Shown here one piece after another: positions 45,412-55,109 of a stretch of DNA of 64,000 nt. Each line of letters starts with the position of its first letter. Position 1 is the stretch's first letter. The position numbers were made by a program, and so were the translations under genes. Source of the DNA: Steromphala cineraria (taxonomy: Eukaryota > Mollusca > Gastropoda > Trochida > Trochidae); assembly GCA_916613615.1 (NCBI GenBank), contig OU744724.1, positions 47,234,500 through 47,298,499 on the forward strand, read 5' to 3'. The notes beneath the pieces were generated by a model. That model did not search any database, had not been told where the DNA came from, and saw only the letters and a list, made by a program, of their open reading frames with translations.

Positions 45412-45470
45412 ATTGCTTCTTCAGTCTGACGAGTCCAGATCAATGGACGAAACTAGTAACTCTAAGCAAT
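45412..45470 (+). ncRNA. Type I hammerhead ribozyme, copy 5
   Basis: Same intact core as copy 4, 1219 bp downstream of it. A transcript through both could release a 1219-nt unit. Confidence 0.9.
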
Positions 45471-45769
45471 AATCACTTGCCCCTTAGACGTTTGTAAGGC
45501 CAATCCTGTCTTGCTTATATTATATACCCCTGCCTTCTACGTCCAAGTTGTCTACCGGAAGTACGCCGTCCCTTTCCTGAGCTAGTCTCACTAGCTTCAT
45601 CGAGGTAGTAACTCACCTTGAGCCACCAAATTCAAACACTTTGGTACCTCCACTGCCGGCGCCAGAATGACCAAATTGGTCCAACTTCCGGCCAAAATTA
45701 TGTGGCCGTAAAGATCGTGGGCTAAAACTTCCCACATTGTTTTTATTTTCTTTTTTCAGTGCTACAACA

Positions 45770-46635
45770 GTTTAGCAACATTGCTGCAGTGTTTTTTCTC
45801 TGAGCAAGACATCACCTTACGAGCCGAACGGTTGTTGCTCATTAAATCAGACATGTGCATCAATGTTTCTACTCTTAATTTGATGGCTAAGTAAGAGGTA
45901 ACATTGCCGCACTGTCTCAGGGATGATCAGTGGTGTCCATCATGTTATAGTTGTAAACAAATCATTAACGACAACCGTTCAACTCAAATGAGCAAGCTAT
46001 AACACAGTACTGGGCATGCATCTTGTGTCATCTCAATTAATTGGTTTACTTAGGAAACAAATTTTATTTTGTTACATATAAAGGTTATATCAAAATAAGT
46101 AAAGACCCTATTTATAAATATAACTTTACATACTTCATGATAATGTTTTGTTATAGATTTGTGATTAATATGTACACTGATTAATTAGAAATTCAAATAG
46201 AATTTGCAAAAGATGAAAATCTTAGTTGAAAGACTATTAACTTTTAATTTTGATCTCAAATACACACTTACTTCAATACTTTCATTTCAAGGTGTTAACA
46301 GCATATTCATATAATGAGTTGTAAATTAGGGCCATGATTTAAAAATAAAATTAACCTAGAAATAACATGAACTATAATGTTGAAATGTTGTTTCTGTCAA
46401 AGATGACTGAATACACAGCATGAAGGAAATTTCATAAATGCAAGCAGAGAAGACTTCATAAAGTCAAAGTGGACAAGGACAGTATTCTTTATAAAAATAA
46501 TATGATATAATTTTTCAAAATCATTGTCCAAATAAAAAACAAACCTTATTTATTTCTTTGATTTAATTTTCTTTCTTTACTATGATATAAATGAATGACT
46601 TTGTAGTAAGGAAATAAGTACATATTCAGCCTAAC
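45770..46635. other. AT-rich sequence, nothing recognised
   Basis: Between the ribozyme complex and the 749 bp tandem repeat. No coding, RNA or repeat signal is seen. Confidence 0.4.
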
Positions 46636-46639
46636 TCAT

Positions 46640-48413
46640 AAAGATGTAAGCTTAGTCTGTTCAGTTGAAAATTAATTGGTTACAGAAATGAAAATGGGTG
46701 GAGTAAATGTATCATGGACCAATGATGAGCAGGGGAAAAAACATCCACTGTCCATCTCTTAATCCAGCCTTGTTGATTGGTACCTTGTAATTACTTCATG
46801 GGTCGTTAAGTTTGTTTGTTTAGGTAGGGACATCAGTTACCAAATAAAATGTTATTTCAAGTCTTAAACTGAGGTTGTGATCTTAAAGAGTTAATACCAT
46901 GTTAATTATCTGTTAATTTCTCAACATGTTAAATTGCTTCATAAATAACACCTGGTAATTTGAAAACACATTGTGTTTCACAGGTTGTATTTCTTTTTAT
47001 ACAAGATTTAATCAATATTTTTAATCATACATAACAAACTAAGTAAGTCTTGTGCGGAGAAGCTGTGAAGTCAAATATCAATATTCAAAGTATTCAAAAA
47101 GGCATTGTTTTTACAGATTTAAGATTAATTGAATCTCCTGCTGTTGGATTCTCTAAGTAAACATCAGGATATCACACATTCATCAAACACAACAGAAGTG
47201 AACACATCATTTGGATATTCCTCTTTTATTCATTTGAAATAAGATTTAAACTGTTTAATTATGATTATCACTTTTGATAAATTATTTATCCTCCTACAGT
47301 ACATAATAGATGTGTGATATTGTAGTAAATAAAACTTACATGTTCTGCATTGTCATAACTTCTGTAGACATTGTTTAAGATGTAAATGAATTAGTTACAG
47401 TGATGGGTGGAGCTAAAATTTTGTATTAGCCAATGACAAAAGCATCCATTGTCCCTCTCTAAAAGCAGCTTTGTTGATTGCTACCTTAAAAGGTAAGTAC
47501 TTCAAGGGTCATTAACTTTGTTATTTTGCTATGTAAGGGATATCAGTAAGACAATTAGTTGTTATTTCAAGTTGTGATTTCCTGTTAATTTTCAAATCAT
47601 TGACACTGACCATCATGTGTTGACGAGTTTGATTGTTAAGTTTATCGTCAGTTATCTGTTTATTACTCAAAACTTGTTAAGTTCTTAATGACACCTGGTA
47701 ATTGAAAATATATTCATATTGTGTTCGACAGGTTTTATTTTCTTTTTATTCAAAATTTAATCTATATCTATAATCATATACAACAAACTAAGAAAGTCTT
47801 GTGAGGAGAAGCTGTGAAGTCAAATCTCAATATTCAACTTATACATAAAAGCATTGTTATTACAGATTTAAGATTAATTGAATCTCCTGCTGTTGGATTC
47901 TCTAAGTAAACATCAGGATATCACACATTCATCAAACACAACAGAAGTTAACACATAATTTGGATATTCCTCTTTTATTCATTTGAAATAATATTTAAAA
48001 TATTTAGTACTGATTATCACTTTTAATAAATTATTTATCTTCCTACAGTACATAATAGATGTGTGATTATTGTAGTAAATAGAACTTACATGCTCTGCAT
48101 TGTCATAACTTCTGTCGACATTGTTTAAGATGTAAATGAATTAGTTACAGTGATAGAGATGGGTGGAGCTAAAATTTTGTATTAGCCAATGACAAAAGCA
48201 TATATTGTCCCTCTCTAAAAGCAGCTTTGTTGATTGCTACCTTAAAAGGTAAGTACTTCAAGGGTCATTAACTTTGTTATTTTGCTATGTAAGGGATATC
48301 AGTAAAACAATTAGTTGTTATTTCAAGTTGTGATTTCCTGTTTATTTTCAAATCATTGACACTGACCTTCATGTTGACGAGTTTGTTTGTTATCTGTTTA
48401 TTACTCCAAACTT
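46640..48413 (+). repeat. ~749 bp tandem repeat, copies 1, 2 and start of 3
   Basis: TTACAGATTTAAGATTAATT followed by GAATCTCCTGCTGTTGGATT occurs at about 47112 and 47861, 749 bp apart. The GGGTGGAG.TAAA.TTT.TAT / CCAATGA / GTCCATCTCT-like block occurs near 46695, 47405 and 48160. Copy 3 is interrupted by the LINE at 48414 and resumes at 53333. Confidence 0.85.
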
Positions 48414-48480
48414 CAATCAATCTTTATTTCTGTACTTAGAAGTTAGAAGGCCACAGGCCTGTAGTACAATCAATGGTAGA

Positions 48481-49830
48481 TCACATGGTAAAATCAATTG
48501 CATTCAAAATATTTTTTCTAAATAACATTGCATAATAAATATACATTGCAAGGTTCTGTAACAACTGAGTATTGGTATTTGTTAACAATGACAATAGTTT
48601 TGTTCTGTCTGGATGGTTAAAATAGTAAGGTTGAAGATATTTTATCCGTAGATTCTTATAGACAGGGCAGGTTAATAAGAAGTGTAGCTCGTCTTCCACA
48701 ACATTCATATTACAAACTTTACATACTCGATTTTTTCTTTCAATACCTTTATATCTTCCAGTTTCAACAAACAATTCATGTGATGAACAACGAAAACGGC
48801 CTAAGGCTTTTGAAAGATAGCTTTCAAGAAATATTTCAGATTTCCATTCTCTATAATATATACATTTTGTTGATAATGTCATGGATTCTGCCCAGGATTG
48901 TAAATATATATCTTTCATTCTTTGAGTTATTGAGATGATAAATTCTGATTGTGAATGAACATCTTGATTGCACCAAATATAACCATATCCTATTTTGTTG
49001 AGCTCTCTAATATCAGTCACCCAATTTCTTTTACCATTATTATCATACAGTTTCATCATATTATAAATTTTTTTCGGATATCTGTGAAGCGGCATATTCA
49101 ACAACCTTATCCAGTATTTAACAGCTCTAATTGAGGAATAAATGAATAGTGGAAATCTGCCTAATTCTCCATAGACCATTGTGCTACAAGTGCTTGGTTT
49201 AACGCCTAGGAACTTTTTGCATGCATATAAATGAACCTTTTCTATGTTGTCATGTTGTGCCAGTCCCCATATTTCAGATCCATATAACAGTATTGGGCTT
49301 ATCTTCATATCAAATATTTTAAAATAGGTATTAAAGGACATATCACCTAGAAGTCGCATATTTCTGTATATACCTATTAGTACTTTCATGGCTTGTGTTG
49401 AGGCCTGTTTGGTATGAAAAGACCAAGATAGATTATTAGAGAAACATACACCTAAGTACTTATAAGCGCTGGTAGTTTGAAGACGTTCTCCCTTATAAAA
49501 CCATTTTTCATTTTTGGATAGTTTTCCACCCCTTTTAAAAACAATTATTTTGGTTTTCTCTCTATTGACATTCAATTTACATTGATCAGAGAACGTACCT
49601 AATTCATTTATTTGTTTCTGAAGCCCGCTTATGGTACTAGAGAATAGTACAATGTCATCGGCGAAAAGTAACAGGAATAATTGAACTGTATCTGGGTGTA
49701 ATTGGATTCCATTCGTACAAGTATTACATATTTGCTCTGCTAATTCGTTAATGAAAAAACTAAACAAAAAGGGGCTTAAGATGCAACCTTGTCTAACGCC
49801 AAGTTGACTAAAAAGGGTTCAGACATTTCA
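48481..49830 (-). pseudogene. LINE ORF2, RT palm/thumb and C-terminal domain
   Basis: 428 codons stay open: IQLHPDTV, motif C LLFADDIVLFS, NREKTKIIVFKRGGK, YKYLGVCFSNNLSW, ILLYGSEIWGL, KALGRFRC and VETGRYKGI. The C-terminal knuckle is CKVCNMNVVEDELHFLLTCP. Motif B (GVRQGCILSPFLFSFF) lies just upstream at about 49790-49760 in a frame shifted relative to the preceding RT part. The stop is at 48481. The catalytic FADD is intact. The shift separates it from motif A, so no active RT can be made. Confidence 0.9.
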
Positions 49831-49929
49831 TGATTATTTTTCACACGTACTTTTACATTTTGATAAATACTTTCCAACATTTTACTCATTTTACTACTTA
49901 TTCCGTGCATTTGCAAAAGATTCCAAAGT

Positions 49930-50640
49930 TTATTTCTCAAAGTCCTTCGCAAAATCTACAAATAATGCATAAAACTTTCCTCCTTTCGAACTAAGATATT
50001 TCTGTATAAGAGAATGAAGAATGAAAATATTATCTGTAGTAGTGTAACCTTCCCGGAAACCTGCTTGACCTTCATATATCTTGTCCATAGCATCCGCCCA
50101 CTTAACCAATCTTTTGTTGATAATGTAAGTGAATAGTTTACCAAAGACACTAAGTACAGTAATTCCACAGTAATTATTAGGGTCATTTCGATCACCTTGT
50201 TTATAAATTGGGACAAGTAATCCAACTGACCAAGATTCTGGGAAATCCCCACTTTCAAGTATAACATTGAATATTAATTCCAGATATGGAACTATTAGGT
50301 CCGATGAGTGTTTGAAAAATTCTGGGATAATATTGTCAATACCTGGAGCTTTATTACACTTGAGATGTTGTATACTATTCAGGATTTCCTCCCTACTTAT
50401 CGGGGCATCTAATATATCAGAGGCAATATCTGATACTGGTGTATGTTCTGTACTGTCTTGTCTTAGTGTATCTTGGTCATTGTGGGAAGTTGAAAATAAA
50501 GATTCGAAATAATTGTACCATTCGTCAATTTCGATGTTGTTATTTTGACTGTTTTTTCCATTTAGTGATTTCAATTCGTAACAAAAAGTTTTTGAATCAT
50601 TTATATTGTCTTCTAATTTTTTTCTCTTTTGTTGGATGTA
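49930..50640 (-). pseudogene. LINE ORF2, RT N-terminal part
   Basis: 214 codons: NSIQHLKCNKAPGIDNIIPE, GLLVPIYKQGDRNDPNNYCG, ITVLSVFGKLFTYIINKRL and GQAGFREGYTTTDNIF. Motif A reads ALFVDFAKDFEK where the family has an AFD-type sequence, and the frame ends there in a stop. A small deletion or indel at the catalytic region is likely. A frameshift at about 50670 (TATATATA run) separates it from the endonuclease. Confidence 0.88.
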
Positions 50641-50669
50641 TGTGTTTCTTTTTTTCAGAGCAAGTGTTA

Positions 50670-51897
50670 TTATATATATTTATTTCTGGCGTTATGATAA
50701 TTTTCTAAGGAGTCTTCTGTTTTATATTTTGGGAAAATGTTCAATAATTTGCACCTTTCCTTTTTCAGATGATCACATTCACTATCGAACCACTTTTCTG
50801 TATTTCTGTGTTTTGCAACAGTACATATCCGCTTTTCCATATCTGAAGCAGCTAGACACAATGCCTCTACAATACAATTTACACTTTGGTTAATATTTGT
50901 AAATACTATATCAACAGATTTGTCAAATAAATCTTGAGCATGTTCAGATAATAAGTTATTACGGTATTGAGATAGATTATCATTATTCCATACATATTTG
51001 GTTGGTTTGTTGTCTGTGTTTTGCTGTCTATGATTACCCTGGTAAAGTGAATGATGCGCACGTAAACCTAAAGTCAATGGGAGGTGTGATGATTCCGCTC
51101 TAGTTGGTATATCAAAATCTATGACTTGTTTAAACATATCTGCTGAGGTTAGGATGTAATCTATCACACTTGTGCCATTCCGGCCTATAAAAATAAACTT
51201 TCCTAATCTAGTATCCTTACCGCATCTGCCATTTAACATATGAATATTTAAAATACTACAAAGGTCTAATAGACATTTACCAAAATGGTTAACAACTTTG
51301 TCACAGGAGAACCGTTCAAGATCAAAGTGGTCTAAAATAAAGTCCCACATAGAGTGATTCTTACTTTCAGTGTAATCAATTATGTTATCTTCAACAAAGT
51401 CTGGTAGAGTTGCAGTGCGAGCATTAAAGTCACCTCCACAAAGCAAATAGATGTCTGGTAAAACTGATATTATGTCCAACAGTTTCTCCTGGAAAATTGT
51501 AATACCATTTTTACAATTTACACTGGATTTATTATACCACGAAGATCCCTCTGGTTGTATATAAACACAGCTATACAAAAGTTCTCTATCGATATCAAAT
51601 ATAGGGATTTATCAAAAAGTATGAAGATTGCATTTTCTGTAATTTTGTGCCATTTTATGTGGCTAGATATTGATTTTTTTATCATAACGATTATACCTCC
51701 AGAGAGTCTTCCTGTTGAGGCTAACTTATCTCCATTTTTGTACAAACAATCAAAATCTGGAAACACATTATCTGTACAATTATCATTACTCCAAGTCTCT
51801 GTTAATCCGATAATATCAAAATAATTTATGAAAGTAATAAAGTCATTGTCATTTAATTTCTGTAAAACACCAGATGTATTCCAAAATATTAACTTTA
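50670..51897 (-). pseudogene. LINE ORF2, apurinic-type endonuclease domain
   Basis: Sense order: LKLIFWNTSGVLQKLN, IIGLTETWSND (catalytic glutamate motif), GGIIVMIKKSI, a frameshift near 51560, then LLCGGDFNARTA (catalytic asparagine motif), GTSVIDYILTS and SSHLPLTL at the position of the usual SDH motif. The SDH aspartate-histidine motif is altered to SSH. Cuts target DNA for primed reverse transcription in active relatives. Confidence 0.88.
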
Positions 51898-52036
51898 ACC
51901 TTTGACCTGTTGTATTGTTGTTAGTGTCACTCTCGTCCTCGTGAAGCGTCCTACAATCAGTATCGTCAGATCGCGCACATGACTCGGTATTTGATCGCGC
52001 ACGTGATGGATCGTTCAGACGGCCCGTGCCCCACCC

Positions 52037-53206
52037 CTAACGGGGCTGACCTCGTCCCCCGGTACGGGAGGTAGATCTGGTAGATCTGGTCCTAGTGTCT
52101 GAGCTCTGTCTTCGATCCTCGGGAGGGTCAGCACACTCCTGGGTGTTGTTCTCCTTTGCCTCACGTACAAGTTTATTGCCTTTAAAATAGTAGCGTGTGT
52201 CAGGATTTTCAGATCTTAGCCTATATAATTCATTTCTTTGGAACTTGGTGAGATCATTTGCAATTCCATAGCCTTGGTTTTTAAGCACTTCTCTTAGTTT
52301 CACCGAGTGCCACTTGTCCTCCCAATGGCACATTCTAATAATTATCGGTCTTGTTTTACTCAATTTCCACTGGGAAGTCGGTGGGCTCTTTCAATATCCC
52401 TAGCTACTAAAGGCGGCAAATCAGTTTTTGTTTCACAAGCACTGTTAAAATTCTCCAGAATTTTCCTCTTACTTTCCGTGTATGTCTCATTCCTGCTCTC
52501 CGGTACTCCATATAACACCATATTGTTCCTCCTATTCCTTCTCTCTTGGTCTTCTATCTTATCTTCAATACCACCAAAATAATCTTCTATAGCGTCAGTT
52601 TTTTTCTGTATACCAATGATGTCTTTCTACAGAACCTTCTGCTCTTCTTTATTTAGCAATAACTCCTTTCTAAGATCTGACATCTCGACTTTGAGGGATT
52701 TTATGTCCTCTCTAGTGGCATTCATCACCTTAGATATTCGTTCCTCTGAGTCCTGCATCTGCTTTATTATGCTATCCTTGAGATCATCAATGTACATGTC
52801 TTTAGTAGGAGGTCCAGGATTTGACTCGACGTCTCCTGATAGAAGTAAGGTAGATAGTAAGGACGTACTCACTTGTAGGATTCCAATTGTCCAGTTTTCG
52901 ATCTGTAAACAAAAGTTGTGACGTCACGTACATCGATCTCACATCGCAAATCTCTCCAAGTGCACATAATGAAGCTGGCGGAGTCGTGTCTAAGTTCATA
53001 TCCGTAAGGAAAACCTCCAAGAAGACACTGGAAGACAGGATTGTGATGAGGAGAAATCCACACAACAGTAGCCTGTACGACATGTCCATACCCGGCGTCC
53101 ATTCACATGTCGGCTGGTAGGGTTGCACCTTTTCTATCTGTTTCACTCCTCTTGGTGGTACAAATTTCCCAATTCGTGCTCGCCAGGCATCCAGAGATAT
53201 CCCCAT
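52037..53206 (-). pseudogene. LINE ORF1: N-terminal hydrophobic region, 2A, coiled coil, RRM, CTD
   Basis: Starts MGISLDAWRARIGKFVPPRG at 53206, then a hydrophobic stretch (LLLCGFLLITILSSSVFLEV). After a frame change come LLSTLLLSGDVESNPGP (2A), a coiled coil with ERISKVMNATREDIKSL and SDLRKELLLNKEEQKVL, then one in-frame TAG near 52627. The RRM-like part has RRNNMVLYGVPE and ARDIERAHRLP. After a shift near 52370 comes the C-terminal domain, MSKTRPIIIRMCHWEDKW to YYFKGNKLV, with a basic tail to the stop at 52037. This is an L1-ORF1-like RNA-binding protein. The join between the N-terminal region and 2A is out of frame here. Confidence 0.85.
52810..52836 (-). other. 2A ribosome-skipping peptide motif (GDVESNPGP)
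   Basis: Matches the D-V/I-E-x-N-P-G-P consensus exactly, preceded by a leucine-rich run (LLSTLLLS). 2A motifs are known at the N-terminus of ORF1 in some APE-type LINEs of oyster, sea urchin and lancelet. Skipping between the last G and P would release the N-terminal hydrophobic leader from ORF1p. Confidence 0.93.
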
Positions 53207-53332
53207 ATTGTTGGATGTATATTTCAGGGGTACTTTATGGACTTTGTTAGTGAAAAAAAATCAATTTTACTTGGAGCGAACAGCCGGTGATTCTACTACA
53301 CAAGGGAGATAACTGCAATCATCTCCAAACTT

Positions 53333-53480
53333 GTTAAGTTGCTTAGTAAGTGACATCTGTTAAAATCACATAGTGTTTCACAGGTTCTTTTTCCTTTTTA
53401 TTCATTTTTATTCAAGACTTCACATACTTTGATACATTTATTGTAAACCAAGGTTTTCTTTCTTGTTCATTCCGATCTTA
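53333..53480 (+). repeat. ~749 bp tandem repeat, remainder of copy 3
   Basis: GTTAAGTTGCTTAGTAAGTG, AGTGTTTCACAGGTTCTTTT and CCTTTTTATTC continue the repeat interrupted at 48413. Copy 2 has the matching ACTTGTTAAGTT, ACACCTGGTAATT and GACAGGTTTTATTTTCTTTT. Confidence 0.75.
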
Positions 53481-53484
53481 TATT

Positions 53485-54270
53485 TTTAAATCAAAAGACT
53501 AGTTTCAAATAATGTAAACCTGGTTATAAAATGTACAATTGATCTATATGTCTTTTGGATACTTACCTTCTAATTACATAAGTAATCAATTAAGAGAAAA
53601 ATAACAATTATAAGGAAATAAATGATTGTTAAAATGTCACTTAAACACAATTATAACAATTGTAGCACTAAACAATAAACCTACTAAATATTTTTTATAT
53701 TTACAAAGAAAAAAACTTTTATACTTATCATTGTCAGCATGAACAAATTCAATAACAATTCAATTTCCAAGCTGTAAAATAATACATCTTATCAAAACCC
53801 TCTGCAGAACCATCAGTCAAGTACTCTGTGCACTGTGCAATGCATTGTGCATTAGCCAATCAGAATCAAGTTTGTCTTGACATTAGCCAATCAGAATCTC
53901 TGCAATATTCAGCCCTCGTTACTATTGCACAAGCCAGATGCAAGAAGAAGGGAAGAAAGATGGTCGCTATCAACAAAAAGAACTGGATATAATAGTTAAA
54001 TCACAGCTCAGTAACAGCTAAAATGGCATTTCTTCAGTCATCTGAATACTGTTCCTAGACCATGTTGCCTGTATGTTCTTTTCCAAATCATAAACAAGAG
54101 CTTAAGATGTTTCAATAATATTGGCTTCACATGCAGTCAAAATGACAAATGGTTTCAAACCTTGTTACTTCTTGATTGAATATCTAAAGTATTGTTATTG
54201 TAAATTATATGTACCTCTTTGTTTTGCAATGTGATACTGATTTGATGTGTCATTAGGTTTTATAATTTGG
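53485..54270. other. AT-rich sequence with small direct repeats
   Basis: TTAGCCAATCAGAATC occurs twice (53854 and 53884). Otherwise no gene or element is seen. Confidence 0.4.
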
Positions 54271-54280
54271 TAATTTTCAG

Positions 54281-54382
54281 CAAAAGATGGCATTGTTGAC
54301 ACAAGTGTGCACTGGACCATGGCTGCCATGAGAGGACATCTGAGGCTAGACACAGACACAGGCAGAGATTATGTAACTTCAG
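54281..54382 (+). CDS. Candidate exon of an unrecognised protein gene
   Basis: 102 bp between acceptor TAATTTTCAG and donor GTAACA. One frame is open throughout (phase 1 in and out) and includes DGIVDTSVHWTMAAMRGHLR then LDTDTGRDYVTS. The composition looks protein-like but I do not recognise it, and the opposite strand is also open here. No partner exons could be confirmed. Confidence 0.33.
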
Positions 54383-54449
54383 GTAACATATATCGAGTAT
54401 ATCGAGTAATATATCGAGGCCTGGAAGCAGACCATAACTTGTGTCCACA

Positions 54450-55102
54450 GTAAGACTGGCAAGGGGGGTAACAAGCTACGGCATTATTGCACTTTCAAGT
54501 CGGAGTTTACGGCTGAACCGTATATCACCGAAAGAATACCCAGACTTCACAGGAGGGCACTGGCGCTATTCAGATGTGGAGTTGCACCCTTACATGTTGA
54601 GACAGGCCGATACAATAACACACCATTGGAAGATAGATTATGTTTTATATCCAACGATTTCATTGAAAATGAAGCTCATGTACTTTTACACTGCCCCTTA
54701 TACAAAAATGTTACCAAAAATATGTTATCTATATGTTCTACCTTGAATGTTAGTTTTAAAAATATATCGGAACAACTTGCATTTATTATGTCATGCCCAT
54801 ATATTTTTAGAGTTACTGCCAAAACCTGCATGGAAGTCTTAGATCTTAGAAAATCCATTTTATATATCTAGCAAACTCTTTTTACCATAACAATCTACAT
54901 TGGGTTTTAATAATATATTATACTATATATTATGTACATTTTATTTTTATTAAGGTCCTTTTATATGTATATATGTAGTCTCTCATAATCCCATGTGGGA
55001 TGGCTCATCACTTTATATTTTATCGACTTGCTTATAAACATTTGTATGAGGTGAGACTCTGTAATAAAATATCTGTCTGTCTGTCTGTCTGTCTGTCTAA
55101 TT
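54450..55102 (+). pseudogene. LINE 3' end: ORF2 C-terminus, 3' UTR and (TCTG)n tail
   Basis: One open frame from about 54468 to TAG at 54869: CTFKSEFTAEPYITERIPRL, HRRALALFRCGVAPL, HVETGRYNNTPLED, then HVLLHCPLYKN. This is the C-terminal domain found in the large LINE, in another family. The 3' UTR has AGTCTCTCATAATCCCATGT and GTGAGACTCTGTAATAAAAT and ends in about seven TCTG units (55072-55100). 5' truncated. Confidence 0.85.
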
Positions 55103-55109
55103 CTTGAAA

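Larger units (their letters stand above)
41124..45769. mobile_element. Hammerhead-ribozyme retroelement complex: tandem and inverted 1218 bp units
   Basis: Three minus-sense copies lie in direct tandem: 41137-42354, 42355-43572 and a partial 43573-43716 (period 1218). They are followed head-to-head by two plus-sense copies, 43718-44936 (nearly complete) and 44937-45756 (3' truncated). The same 13 bp, CAGTGCTACAACA, flanks the whole 4620 bp complex (41124-41136 and 45757-45769), so it entered as one event or grew from one. Each unit has three ACCGGAAGT motifs, GC-rich palindromes (CCGCCGCCTTCGGCGG and GCCGGCGATTTGCCGGC), CACGTGAC, a TATAAAAGG box and a 59-nt type I hammerhead. There is no reverse transcriptase, no LTR and no poly(A) tail. 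Tandem and inverted 5'-truncated copies plus a hammerhead resemble Penelope-like elements; a ribozyme in every tandem unit resembles retrozymes. Confidence 0.88.
48404..53332 (-). mobile_element. Full-length 4.9 kb APE-type LINE with 2A peptide, minus strand
   Basis: Flanked by the 10 bp duplication CTCCAAACTT (48404-48413 and 53323-53332). In sense direction it has a 116 bp 5' UTR (containing GGGAGATAACT) and ORF1 (about 53206-52037). ORF2 follows (about 51897-48481) with endonuclease, reverse transcriptase and C-terminal zinc knuckle, then a short 3' tail AATAAAGATTGATTG. Both ORFs are broken, so the copy is dead. It inserted inside the third copy of the 749 bp tandem repeat. It is of CR1/L2-like type with an L1-ORF1-like ORF1. 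Confidence 0.92.

Noticed and set aside
52802..53206. 134-codon frame as one complete protein
   Set aside because: Its first half is the LINE ORF1 leader, but the second half is a shifted reading of the 2A region; the 2A frame is the meaningful one there.
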